Assembly (NCBI RefSeq): GCF_013449725.1
Contig: NZ_JACCFF010000007.1
Coordinates: 248,001 to 312,000, forward strand
DNA: 64,000 nt
Reading direction: 5' to 3'
Source: Mycobacteroides sp. LB1
GTDB lineage: Bacteria; Actinomycetota; Actinomycetes; Mycobacteriales; Mycobacteriaceae
This document shows, piece by piece, positions 19,101 to 26,523 of this stretch. Under the pieces are notes generated by a model. That model was not told the DNA's origin. It saw only the letters and a list, made by a program, of their open reading frames with translations, and did not search any database. The translations under genes and the position numbers were made by a program. Each line of letters opens with the position of its first letter. The stretch's first letter is position 1.

Positions 19101-19630
19101 ACCTCAGCTGACACCGGCACACCCGTCGCCGCCAAACTGTCGGCATAGGCGGCCAATTGCAGCAAGGCCGTCACCTTGGCACTGCGGGCCAGCTTGGTGT
19201 CACAAACCCGGTACGCGCTTCCGCCGTCGGAAACGCCCTCACGCACCACGAAGTCCGCGAAACCAATAAACCGACCGTCGAACATCGCGGCCTGGTAGAC
19301 GACGGAATGCCCCTCGCTGAAGGCCTGTCGAGTCTGTGCGGCGACCGCGCTCAGGCCGTCGAGCGTGAATGTGGGGAAGGGAATACTGGCCACCCCGGCG
19401 CCGAAACGCTCCCGCAATTCGGCAAGGTGATGGGCTTCGTGGGCGTCGCCCAAAGTCGCGGTACGCGCCAGTAGTTCATCGTCACGCGGAGGTGCCGGTC
19501 CCCAACCGAGCTTGGCATCGAACGCCCGCAACAGGGCGTACTCGCAGCGTGCAGCGGAAGCGAGATCCGAAGCGCTGTAGACGACCCGGCCGTCGAGGAC
19601 GAACACCCGCATCACTGTAGGTGTTGCCAC
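16172..19630 (-). CDS. TM0106-type RecB-like nuclease / RNase H-like exonuclease / SF1 helicase fusion (Rv1251c-like)
   Basis: 1152 residues with three enzymatic modules visible. Residues about 1-240: a RecB/AddB/Cas4-like nuclease with D144-T-K146, Q158 and Y162, plus cysteines 29, 229, 232 and 235 that could hold an iron-sulfur cluster. Residues about 320-520: a DEDD-type RNase H-like domain with DFE (328-330), YHYAAYEKTALL and YNRYDC. Residues about 740-1140: a UPF1-like SF1 helicase with GPPGTGKT, VIDEAGQF, GDPQQLP, GTVDKFQG and LNVAISRAK. It probably acts on DNA or RNA ends in repair. The start is a GTG; the ATG six codons later is also possible. It sits 13 bp after lprE in the same operon. 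Confidence 0.9.
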   Translation of the reverse strand: MATPTVMRVFVLDGRVVYSASDLASAARCEYALLRAFDAKLGWGPAPPRDDELLARTATLGDAHEAHHLAELRERFGAGVASIPFPTFTLDGLSAVAAQTRQAFSEGHSVVYQAAMFDGRFIGFADFVVREGVSDGGSAYRVCDTKLARSAKVTALLQLAAYADSLAATGVPVSAEVRLILGDRSTVDYPVADLVGVYRQRRIQLQDLLDRHLAGGVPVDWADDTVRACFRCPACGPEVERTDDLLLVAGLRVSQRAALLEAEVSTVVELAERTEPVADLSARSLQQLTAQARLQVRQRESGTPQFEVADPVPLGTLPAPNPGDIFFDFEGDPLWTEDGVQWGLEYLFGVLEYDRSGNEKFRPIWAHDRRSERRALVAFLDLVAKRRHRNPGMHIYHYAAYEKTALLRLAGRYGVGEEQIDDLLRDNVLVDLYPLVRKSIRSGSSGYGLKALEPLFMDGKRSGEVTTATDSITEYARYCALRDNGDPAAQEVLDAIAEYNRYDCASTRKLRDWLLMRAFEHGVTHLSSSGSVAEETEPEPDAVGLALAAFVGDSGPADRSADQTAVAMVSAARGYHTRERKPFWWSHFDRLNNPVDEWADTAGVFIIDSAELVEDWHKSGNQRKLRRHVRVTGDLAGGVLDDSIYALYEPPAPAGLGDGDPDRRAAGSASVVEITESGGVPVDVTIQELTPKNGEPFHTMPMALAPGSPVMTKALEAAIEEVAAAVVDGLPATPTTASLDILLRRNPRGGELPTVGDNGYAGAITTALRGLDSSYLAVHGPPGTGKTFTAAHVIAELVTQDRWLIGVVAQSHAVVEHLLDQVVAAGVPPGRVAKKASPYSGEAAWTQIRDSDYAGFIASHAGEGAVIGGTAWDFANVGRVPDGALRLLVIDEAGQFSLANTLAVARSARNLLLLGDPQQLPQVSQGVHPEPVDGSALGWLVEGNGALPATRGYFLERSYRMHPALCERVSQLSYDGELESAAPVRVLAGQTPGVRTVLVDHQGNATSSPQEASAIAAEIGALIGTNWTDESGSRALEQSDVLVVAPYNAQVLTLRATLATAGLDRVLVGTVDKFQGRQAPVVFVSMTASAVDDVPRGMSFLLNRNRLNVAISRAKYQATIVRSPALTEYLPATPDGLVELGAFLALSPDPTR

Positions 19631-19643
19631 CGACGAATCGGCG

Positions 19644-20216
19644 TTACCGAGGTGCTGCCGCTTGGACTTTCTCCACGCCAGAACCGTTCCAGCGGAAGGA
19701 CACCACGCTCTCCAGGCCAGGTATGCCGTTGGAGAAGTTGAGCACCACAGTGTCTAAAGTGCTCGCCGACAGGTCGATGGCGTTGTAGCCGTAGGTGTCG
19801 GGAACACCGTGGGAGATCACATTGCCCAGGTGGAAGAACACGGCGCGGGTACCGGAGTCCCCCGAATGGTTAGTTCCCGTACCGGCGGTGACGATGACCG
19901 CCGACAGCGGAGCGCACTTGCTGTAGTTCCCCGCGACTGGCACCGGATTCCACGTGGCCTCGCTGCTATTGGGCACGGGGGGAAGCAGGGCGATGGCCGC
20001 CGCGACCGCCGGGTCCTTCACGTTGACCGCGCAGTCGTCTTTGGTCGATGGCGGTGGCTTTGGCCGGTCCGCGGCGCCCGCGGCCGATGGCGGGGACGTG
20101 ATGGTGTTGGTCGGGGTCTTGGACACCGTGGTGTCGCCACCGGTGCATGCGCAGGCGAGCGCTGAAAGCGAGACGATCGCGGCTGTCAGAACCATCCTTC
20201 GCACGGCCCCGCACAC
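19644..20216 (-). CDS. lprE: LppP/LprE-family lipoprotein
   Basis: 190 residues. A short basic N-terminus and hydrophobic stretch (MVLTAAIVSLSALAC) lead to a lipobox with Cys near residue 22-24 (SALACAC), followed by a Thr/Pro/Ser-rich linker. The mature part has the LppP/LprE-type sequence DCAVNVKDPAVAAAIALLPP and a C-terminal FSNGIPGLESVVSFRWNG. It should be exported, lipidated and held on the outer face of the membrane. Its position between the nuclease-helicase and deaD matches lprE (Rv1252c). It starts with a GTG; the ATG at 20193-20195 is a possible alternative. Function is unknown. Confidence 0.85.
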   Translation of the reverse strand: MCGAVRRMVLTAAIVSLSALACACTGGDTTVSKTPTNTITSPPSAAGAADRPKPPPSTKDDCAVNVKDPAVAAAIALLPPVPNSSEATWNPVPVAGNYSKCAPLSAVIVTAGTGTNHSGDSGTRAVFFHLGNVISHGVPDTYGYNAIDLSASTLDTVVLNFSNGIPGLESVVSFRWNGSGVEKVQAAAPR

Positions 20217-20285
20217 TACCGACTTTTACCGAAGATTCAGCGGAGGCGGGAGTTGTGCGAAGTTGCGCTTAGACTTCTTAACGCC

Positions 20286-22085
20286 ATGACCTCCACAGAC
20301 AACCCCACGCCCGACACCGGCGATTCGATCGCACCCCGTGCGGATGACGCCGTCACCTTCGCGGACCTGCAGATCGCCCCCGCGGTGCTGCGTGCGGTGT
20401 CCGACGTGGGATACGAAACACCCTCGGCGATCCAGGCCGCCACCATCCCCCCGCTACTAGCAGGTTCGGATGTGGTGGGGCTGGCGCAGACGGGCACCGG
20501 GAAGACGGCGGCGTTCGCCATCCCGATTCTCTCAAAAATCGACTTGACCTCGAAGAACACCCAAGCGCTGGTCCTCGCGCCCACCCGTGAGCTGGCCTTG
20601 CAGGTCGCCGAGGCTTTCGGCCGGTACGGCGCACATCTGCCCAAGTTGAATGTGCTGCCGATCTACGGCGGTCAGTCCTATGTGGTGCAGCTGGCCGGGC
20701 TCAAGCGGGGCGCCCACATCGTGGTCGGAACCCCCGGGCGTGTCATCGACCACCTGGAACGCGGCACCCTCGATCTTTCGCATCTTGACTACCTGGTGTT
20801 GGACGAGGCCGACGAGATGCTGACCATGGGCTTCGCCGAGGATGTCGAACGCATCCTGGCCGATACCCCCGAGTACAAGCAGGTAGCCCTGTTCTCGGCC
20901 ACCATGCCCGCGACCATCCGGCGGCTGACCAAGAAGTATCTGCACGATCCGGTCGAGATCAAGGTTGAGGCGAAGACCTCCACCGCCGAGAACATCACCC
21001 AGCGCTTCATCCAGGTGGCCGGACATCGCAAAATGGACGCGCTCACCCGGATTCTCGAGGTCGAGACCTTCGAGGCGATGATCGTGTTCGTCAGGACCAA
21101 ACAGGCCACCGAGGAGGTGGCCGACAAGCTCAAGGCGCGCGGGTTCTCTGCGGCCGCGATCAACGGCGATATCAACCAGTCCCAGCGCGAACGCACCATC
21201 AACGGACTGAAGAGCGGTGCCGTTGACATCCTCGTCGCCACTGACGTCGCCGCGCGCGGCCTGGACGTCGAACGCATCTCCCATGTGCTGAACTACGACA
21301 TCCCGCACGACACCGAGTCGTATGTCCACCGCATCGGCCGCACCGGTCGCGCGGGCCGCTCGGGCACGGCGGTGTTGTTCGTGTCTCCGCGTGAACGGCA
21401 TCTGCTCAAGGCCATCGAGAAGGCGACCGGAGCTAATCTTGCCGAGGAGGCGCTGCCATCGGTCGACGATGTCAATGCCCAGCGTGTGACTAAATTCCGC
21501 GATGCCATCACGGCCGCGCTCTCGGCACCGGAGGTCGAGCTCTTCCGTCGGCTCGTGGAGGACTACGAACGCGATAACGATGTGCCGGTGGCCGATATAG
21601 CCGCCGCGCTGGCGGTGCTTTCGCGTGACGGTGAGCAGTTCCTGCTGAAACCCGATCCTCCCCGCGACCCACGCCAGGAGCGCGGCGAGCGCCCCGAGCG
21701 CGGGCCCCGTGAGGCACGTCCAGGAACTCCTGGTCTGGCGACGTACCGCATCGCCGTCGGCAAGCGGCACAAGGTGATGCCCGGCGCCATCGTGGGGGCG
21801 ATAGCCAACGAAGGCGGTTTGCACCGCAGCGACTTCGGCCACATCACGATCCGGCCTGACCATTCACTTGTCGAGTTGCCTGCCAAAATGTCGCCCAAGA
21901 CGCTGAAGGCTCTGGAGAGCACGCGGATCTCAGGTGTGCTCATCGAACTGCGCCCCGCGGGCCCGTCCGACGGCGCGGCACGCCCCGACCGCAAATTCAC
22001 GGACCGCAAGCATTCCGACCGTAAACACACCAGCCACGAGCATTCGGGGGCGAAGAGGCCAAAGCGGTCCCCGAAGAAGCCGTGA
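20286..22085 (+). CDS. deaD: DEAD-box ATP-dependent RNA helicase
   Basis: 599 residues from the ATG at 20286 (the frame opens 11 codons earlier without support). All DEAD-box motifs are present: ATIPPLLAGSDVVG with the Q motif before it, motif I AQTGTGKT, PTREL, GTPGR, motif II VLDEADE, motif III SAT, and ARGLDVERISHV and HRIGRTGRAGR in the second domain. The C-terminus has the DbpA/CsdA-like RNA-binding domain (YRIAVGKRHKVMPGAIVGAIANEG) and a basic His/Arg/Lys-rich tail. It unwinds RNA duplexes in ribosome assembly and RNA decay. Position matches Rv1253. Its stop overlaps the next start codon (GTGA). Confidence 0.95.
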   Translation: MTSTDNPTPDTGDSIAPRADDAVTFADLQIAPAVLRAVSDVGYETPSAIQAATIPPLLAGSDVVGLAQTGTGKTAAFAIPILSKIDLTSKNTQALVLAPTRELALQVAEAFGRYGAHLPKLNVLPIYGGQSYVVQLAGLKRGAHIVVGTPGRVIDHLERGTLDLSHLDYLVLDEADEMLTMGFAEDVERILADTPEYKQVALFSATMPATIRRLTKKYLHDPVEIKVEAKTSTAENITQRFIQVAGHRKMDALTRILEVETFEAMIVFVRTKQATEEVADKLKARGFSAAAINGDINQSQRERTINGLKSGAVDILVATDVAARGLDVERISHVLNYDIPHDTESYVHRIGRTGRAGRSGTAVLFVSPRERHLLKAIEKATGANLAEEALPSVDDVNAQRVTKFRDAITAALSAPEVELFRRLVEDYERDNDVPVADIAAALAVLSRDGEQFLLKPDPPRDPRQERGERPERGPREARPGTPGLATYRIAVGKRHKVMPGAIVGAIANEGGLHRSDFGHITIRPDHSLVELPAKMSPKTLKALESTRISGVLIELRPAGPSDGAARPDRKFTDRKHSDRKHTSHEHSGAKRPKRSPKKP

Positions 22086-23278
22086 CGGCGGTGTCCGAGG
22101 CCCGTCGCGCCCCGGTAGCCACCGGAGCGGGACGTGTCGCGGCGCTTACCGGGATCCGGGCGGTGGCCGCGACCCTCGTGGTGGCCACCCACGCGGCCTA
22201 CAGCACCGGGAACTATGTGGTCGATGGGGTTTCCCCATGGCGGGCCTATCTGAATTTGTTGCAGTCTCGCCTGGAGATCGGTGTGCCGATCTTTTTCGTG
22301 CTGTCGGGGTTTCTGCTGTTCCTGCCCTGGGTGCGGGCGACCGCCGACGGTAACGCGTCACCCTCGGTGAAACGGTATGCCTGGCACAGGTTTCGGCGCA
22401 TCATGCCGGCCTACTGGATTCTGGTGGCGATCGCCTACATCTGGTATCACATCCGGGACCAGTACCCCAACCCCGGACACACCTGGCTGGGTCTGTTCCG
22501 GAATCTCACGCTCACCCAGATCTACACCTCCAACTACGGATATCGCTATATCCACCAAGGGATGACGCAGATCTGGAGCCTCGCCGTGGAGGCGGCGTTC
22601 TATGTCGCGTTGCCCTTCCTGGCGTGGCTGCTCGTCAAGAAACTCTGTGGGGGACAGTGGCACCCGGGGCGCCTATTAGGCGGCCTGGCTGTGCTCGCCC
22701 TGGTGACTCCGGTGTGGATGACGCTGGTGTACACCATTAGTGCTTTTCCGGATGGGTCGAAGCTGTGGCTGCCGGCCTATCTGTCGTGGTTCGTGGGCGG
22801 CATGATTTTGTCCGTTCTGTCTGTCATGGGTGTGCGCTGCTACGCGCTGGTGACGGTGCCGCTGGCGATCATCTGCTACCTCATCGTGTCGACGCGGATC
22901 GCGGGAGATCCCACCACCTCACCGTGGGCGCTGCCGCAGGCGTTGACGAAATCGATCTTCTACGTGGTGATCGCGACGCTGTTGGTCGCTCCTGCGGGGC
23001 TCGGCGACACCGGCTGGTATGTGAGGTTCCTGGCCTCGCGGCCCATGGTGTGGCTGGGTGAGATCTCCTATGAGCTGTTCCTCATCCACATGATCCTGCA
23101 GGAGATCGTGATGGTCGACCTGCTGCACTATCACGTCTACACCGGGTCGGTGGTGATCGTGTTCCTGGTATCGATGCTGGTCAGCGTGCCCGCTGCGTGG
23201 CTGATCCACCGGACCGTGCAGGTGCTGCTGAGGTGGGGTTCACGTCTGAGGCAAGCAGCGGCGCAACGAACTCGGTGA
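22082..23278 (+). CDS. Acyltransferase-3 family membrane protein (Rv1254-like)
   Basis: 398 residues starting at GTG 22082, coupled to deaD by a GTGA overlap. It is an integral membrane acyltransferase of the OafA/NodX type (PF01757): GIRAVAATLVVATHA with the conserved His in helix 1, FFVLSGFLLFLPW, a YAWHRFRRIMPAYW basic motif, and SLAVEAAFYVALPFLAW. About ten hydrophobic segments follow. Such enzymes transfer acetyl or short acyl groups to sugars, peptidoglycan or lipids at the envelope. The last 98 bp overlap the end of the convergent TetR gene, an unusually long convergent overlap, and encode the final helix and basic tail. Confidence 0.9.
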   Translation: MTAVSEARRAPVATGAGRVAALTGIRAVAATLVVATHAAYSTGNYVVDGVSPWRAYLNLLQSRLEIGVPIFFVLSGFLLFLPWVRATADGNASPSVKRYAWHRFRRIMPAYWILVAIAYIWYHIRDQYPNPGHTWLGLFRNLTLTQIYTSNYGYRYIHQGMTQIWSLAVEAAFYVALPFLAWLLVKKLCGGQWHPGRLLGGLAVLALVTPVWMTLVYTISAFPDGSKLWLPAYLSWFVGGMILSVLSVMGVRCYALVTVPLAIICYLIVSTRIAGDPTTSPWALPQALTKSIFYVVIATLLVAPAGLGDTGWYVRFLASRPMVWLGEISYELFLIHMILQEIVMVDLLHYHVYTGSVVIVFLVSMLVSVPAAWLIHRTVQVLLRWGSRLRQAAAQRTR

Positions 23279-23792
23279 TCAGCGTCCGCTCGTCCTCCGG
23301 ATTGTCCTCGGGGTGGGCGAGCAGTGAGATGATCACCCGGACATACCATTTCGCCTTGAGGTGAGTTTCGGTGGTGACGCCGTCGGCCGCCACGAATGCC
23401 GACACCATGGCGTTGATGACCTCGGAGTGCAAGCCAAGCGATCCGCCGAAGTACTCACCGGGCCGGAACCAAGCCGATAACGCGGGATTTTCTCGCACCA
23501 GTTGCAGTGAGATGAGCATCGCTTCCACCAGACGCTCCGTCGGATCGTCGACTCCGGCGACGGCCGTGGCGACCTTCCCGGTGATGGACCCGGCTTCACG
23601 GTGCACATACGCAATATGCAGCGCCTCGCGATTCTCGAAATACCGGTACAGCGTTGCGCGGGAACACCCAGCGGCCTTGGCGATTTCGTTCATGCCGACG
23701 GTAGCGACGCCGTCGCGCACGAACAGCTCGGCGGCGGCGTCGAGAATCTTCTCCGCGGCCACCGACGAGCGGGTATCAGCCAGCCAACTCAC
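23181..23792 (-). CDS. TetR-family regulator, probably of cyp130 (Rv1255c-like)
   Basis: 203 residues. The N-terminal HTH is clear: KILDAAAELFVRDGVATVGM, then EIAKAAGCSRATLYRYF, followed by a ligand-binding helical domain. It lies 7 bp downstream of cyp130 on the same strand, as Rv1255c does in M. tuberculosis, so it is probably cotranscribed with the P450 and controls it through the palindrome at 25036-25063. The 3' end overlaps the acyltransferase gene by 98 bp; the overlapped part is a low-complexity tail (NPTSAAPARSGGSATQRAR). Confidence 0.9.
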   Translation of the reverse strand: MSWLADTRSSVAAEKILDAAAELFVRDGVATVGMNEIAKAAGCSRATLYRYFENREALHIAYVHREAGSITGKVATAVAGVDDPTERLVEAMLISLQLVRENPALSAWFRPGEYFGGSLGLHSEVINAMVSAFVAADGVTTETHLKAKWYVRVIISLLAHPEDNPEDERTLITEFVAPLLASDVNPTSAAPARSGGSATQRAR

Positions 23793-23799
23793 AAGAGGA

Positions 23800-25041
23800 T
23801 CATCGCACGCGGATGGGCACCGTCAGGGGCCTCCGCACGTACGAGCCGTCCGCCCAGGTGACCCCGTCGAGGTCGATCTCGAAATCGGGTATGCGGGTGA
23901 GAAGTTCTTCGAGTGCAATGCGCGATTGCATACGCGCCGCCGCGGCGCCCAGGCAATGGTGATTCCCATGGCTGAAGGTGAGGATATTGCGCGGCTTCCG
24001 GAGGACGTCCAATTCGCCTGCATCATTGCCATATTCACGCTCGTCCCGGTTGCCACTGCCGTAGAGCAGCAGCGCGCGCCTTCCCGCCGGGATGGTGGTA
24101 TCGCCGATGGTGACGTCACGGGTTGCGGTACGTGCCAAGCCCTGCACCGGAGAGGTGAGGCGCAGGAATTCCTCCACCGCGCCCGGGATAAGCGATTGAT
24201 CGTCGATCAGCCGCTGGCGCTGATCCGGGTTTTGTTGCAGCAGTTGTATTGCGCCGCCCAGCATTCCGGTAGTGGTGTCATTACCTCCAGTGACCATGGT
24301 GAAGGCGAAGCCGAGGATCTGGAGCGTCCCGCTGATGTCACCGTCGGCGCCGACTCCTGCGGCGACCAGGTGTGAGACGGTGTCGTCCTCGGGCTTGGCG
24401 CGTCGCCGCTCGATGAGCCCGGTGAAGTACATCATCAGCTCGCCGATGGTCTGTGCGACCTCGCCTTGCATGGCCTCGATGTCGATGGCGCCGCCGGATG
24501 CCGCCGCGACGATGCCGTCGGTCCAGATGTCGAACTGTTGGCGGTCCTCTTCGGGCACCCCTAGATAATGTGCGACGACCATCGAGGGCAGCGGTTTGAA
24601 AAGTTCGACGACGATATCGCCCTCGCCGCGTTCCTTAAGGCGCTCAAGGCGTTCCACCACGAACTCGCGCACCTTGGGTTCGACGGACGTGACCTGACGC
24701 GGCGTGAATCCGCGGGATACCAGCTTGCGGAAGTCGGTGTGTGTGGGCGGGTCCTGCATCACGAAGGGCGGATTGTCGCCCATTCCGGTCTTTTCCAGGT
24801 CGCCATACATGATGGTGAGGCCCTTCGCGGAGGAGAAGGTCTCCCAGTCGCGAGCGGCCTCGTAGATATCGGAATGCCGGGTGAGCACGTAGTAGTCGTC
24901 TGTCGGCGCGTGCTCGGGCACCACGTGGTGCACCGGATCGTGATCGCGGAGCGCCGTGTACATCGGCCATGGATTGGTCCAGTTGTCGGAGGCCCCGGGG
25001 ATGTAGCGCGGCACAACGGCATGAGACACATCAACTGACAT
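23800..25041 (-). CDS. cyp130: Cytochrome P450 CYP130
   Basis: 413 residues. P450 landmarks: the I-helix oxygen-binding motif VTGGNDTTTGM, an ExxR-type K-helix, and the haem-thiolate loop FSHGNHHCLGAAAARMQ with the axial Cys. The sequence and its place beside a TetR gene and an FAD-linked oxidase match Rv1256c (CYP130), a soluble bacterial class I P450 fed electrons by ferredoxin and reductase. The physiological substrate is not established as far as I know. No ribosome site precedes the ATG, which fits a leaderless transcript from the promoter described at 25048-25076. Confidence 0.92.
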   Translation of the reverse strand: MSVDVSHAVVPRYIPGASDNWTNPWPMYTALRDHDPVHHVVPEHAPTDDYYVLTRHSDIYEAARDWETFSSAKGLTIMYGDLEKTGMGDNPPFVMQDPPTHTDFRKLVSRGFTPRQVTSVEPKVREFVVERLERLKERGEGDIVVELFKPLPSMVVAHYLGVPEEDRQQFDIWTDGIVAAASGGAIDIEAMQGEVAQTIGELMMYFTGLIERRRAKPEDDTVSHLVAAGVGADGDISGTLQILGFAFTMVTGGNDTTTGMLGGAIQLLQQNPDQRQRLIDDQSLIPGAVEEFLRLTSPVQGLARTATRDVTIGDTTIPAGRRALLLYGSGNRDEREYGNDAGELDVLRKPRNILTFSHGNHHCLGAAAARMQSRIALEELLTRIPDFEIDLDGVTWADGSYVRRPLTVPIRVR

Positions 25042-25063
25042 GTCTTATGTGTAAGGCATATCA
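25036..25063. promoter_or_regulatory. TetR-type operator over the cyp130 start codon
   Basis: A 28-bp inverted repeat: 12-bp arms 25036-25047 (TGACATGTCTTA) and 25052-25063 (TAAGGCATATCA), matching at 10 of 12 positions, with a 4-bp centre. It covers the cyp130 ATG (25039-25041) and the likely -10 box (25048-25053). Arm length and symmetry suit a TetR dimer, and the nearest TetR gene is the one cotranscribed with cyp130. Binding is inferred. Confidence 0.7.
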
Positions 25064-25076
25064 GTGAAAGTGTCAA
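25048..25076 (-). promoter_or_regulatory. cyp130 promoter, probably giving a leaderless mRNA
   Basis: On the minus strand a perfect -35 box TTGACA (25071-25076) is followed by a 17-bp spacer and a -10-like TACACA (25048-25053). The cyp130 ATG begins 6 bp downstream of the -10 box, so transcription should start at or next to the A of the ATG. Leaderless mRNAs are common in mycobacteria. Confidence 0.65.
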
Positions 25077-25085
25077 TACCGGTTT

Positions 25086-25155
25086 TCCTCGCGAGCAGAC
25101 GCTTAGTGCACAGAAAGCCCTGGTGGGGTGTGCACTAAACGTCTGCTCGCGAGAA
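25086..25155. terminator. Long, nearly perfect hairpin after an FAD-linked oxidase gene
   Basis: A 26-bp inverted repeat with arms 25086-25111 and 25130-25155 matching at 24 of 26 positions, and an 18-base loop. The core of the arm reads CTCGCGAGCAGACG. It starts immediately after the FAD-linked oxidase stop codon and lies ahead of cyp130, so it is well placed to terminate the upstream operon and insulate cyp130. GCGAGCAGACG-type repeats recur in mycobacterial intergenic DNA from memory, so this may belong to a dispersed repeat family. Confidence 0.8.
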
Positions 25156-26523
25156 CTAGATCAGCGTGCCCGGGTTGAGGATGCCCTCAGGGTCGAGTGC
25201 TTGCTTGATGCGGCGGTTGACTTCCAGCACCTCGGGGCCGACCTGATTGCCCAGCCATGGCTTCTTGAGCCGTCCGACTCCGTGCTCGCCGGTGATGGTG
25301 CCGCCGAGCGATATCGCCAGATCCATGATCTGGCCGAACGCGGTATGGGCGCGTTGGGATTCATCGGGGTCATTGGGGTCGTGCACGATGAGCGGATGCG
25401 TGTTGCCGTCGCCGGCGTGCGCGATCACCGAGATAAGCAACCGCTGTTGTGCGGCAATGGCTTCCACGCCTTCCACCAGCTCGGCGAGCCTTGGCAGTGG
25501 GACGCCCACGTCCTCGAGTAGCAACGGACCCTTGGCCTCCACCGCCGGGATCGCGAACCTTCGTGCTGCAACAAATGCTTCCCCCTCGCCCGGATCGTCG
25601 GTGGAGAAGACCTCGGCGGCATGGTGATCGGTGAAGATCTGGCTCATGAGCTGTGCATCGTCGGCGGAGGCTCGCCCACGCTCGTCCGAGCGGGCCACGA
25701 GCATGGCGGCGGCGTCGCGGGCCAGCCCCATTTTCAGTTTGTCCTCGACGGCGTTGATCGCCACCGAGTCCATGAACTCCAGCATCGACGGCCGGATCTG
25801 CGCGGTGATCGCGAGCACCGCATCGGCGGCCTCTGCCACCGAATTGAACGTCGCCACCACGGTGCACGGTGGCGGCTGCGGGGGCAGCAGCCGCAGCGTG
25901 ACCTCGGTGATAACACCCAATGTGCCCTCGCTGCCCACAAAGAGTTTGGTAAGGCTCAGTCCGGCAACGTCTTTGAGTCGTGGGCCGCCAAGTTTCAGGA
26001 TCGTGCCATCGGCCAACACAATGTGCATGCCCAGCACGTAGTCGGTGGTGACGCCGTACTTCACACAACACAGTCCGCCGGCATTGGTGGCGATATTGCC
26101 GCCGATACTGCAGATCTCGAATGACGACGGGTCCGGCGGATACCAGAGCCCATGCTCGGCGGCGGCCACCTTAACCTCGGCGTTGAGGGCTCCGGGCTGT
26201 GCAATGGCCACCCGGGTGGTGGTGTCGATCGCGATGGTGCGCATCCGTTCGGTCGACAGCACGATGGCGCCGTCCTGGGCGGTGGCACCGCCCGACAACC
26301 CCGTTCCGGCGCCACGAGGTATGACGGGGATGCGATATGCGCTGGCCCAGCGCAGTGTCTGCGAAACCTCTTCCGTGCTGCCAGGACGCACCACCGCCAG
26401 CGGCGAACCCGCTTCCGGATCGAAGGCGCGGTCCTGCCGGTAGGAGGCGGTGATATCGGGATCGGTGATGACCGCCCCCTCGCCGAGGGTGGTCGCGAGC
26501 TCGTTGAGGGCGGTCTGGCTCAT
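25156..26523 (-). CDS. FAD-linked oxidase, GlcD type (Rv1257c-like)
   Basis: 455 residues from the ATG at 26521-26523, which overlaps the stop of the upstream SDR (ATGA); the longer open frame to 27150 merely crosses the SDR gene out of phase. The FAD-binding half shows VIPRGAGTGLSGGA, SIGGNIATNAGGLCCVKYG and FVGSEGTLGVITEVTLRLLP; the cap half shows SVIAHAGDGNTHP and GGTITGEHGVGRLKKPWL with metal-ligand-type histidines. It belongs with glycolate oxidase GlcD and D-lactate dehydrogenases, oxidising a 2-hydroxyacid with FAD. The context (SDR, P450, tap) matches Rv1257c. Confidence 0.92.
   Translation of the reverse strand: MSQTALNELATTLGEGAVITDPDITASYRQDRAFDPEAGSPLAVVRPGSTEEVSQTLRWASAYRIPVIPRGAGTGLSGGATAQDGAIVLSTERMRTIAIDTTTRVAIAQPGALNAEVKVAAAEHGLWYPPDPSSFEICSIGGNIATNAGGLCCVKYGVTTDYVLGMHIVLADGTILKLGGPRLKDVAGLSLTKLFVGSEGTLGVITEVTLRLLPPQPPPCTVVATFNSVAEAADAVLAITAQIRPSMLEFMDSVAINAVEDKLKMGLARDAAAMLVARSDERGRASADDAQLMSQIFTDHHAAEVFSTDDPGEGEAFVAARRFAIPAVEAKGPLLLEDVGVPLPRLAELVEGVEAIAAQQRLLISVIAHAGDGNTHPLIVHDPNDPDESQRAHTAFGQIMDLAISLGGTITGEHGVGRLKKPWLGNQVGPEVLEVNRRIKQALDPEGILNPGTLI

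Noticed and set aside
20532..21863. 443-codon leftward ORF inside deaD
   Set aside because: It is antisense to deaD, with no recognisable motif; deaD has every DEAD-box motif in the other strand.
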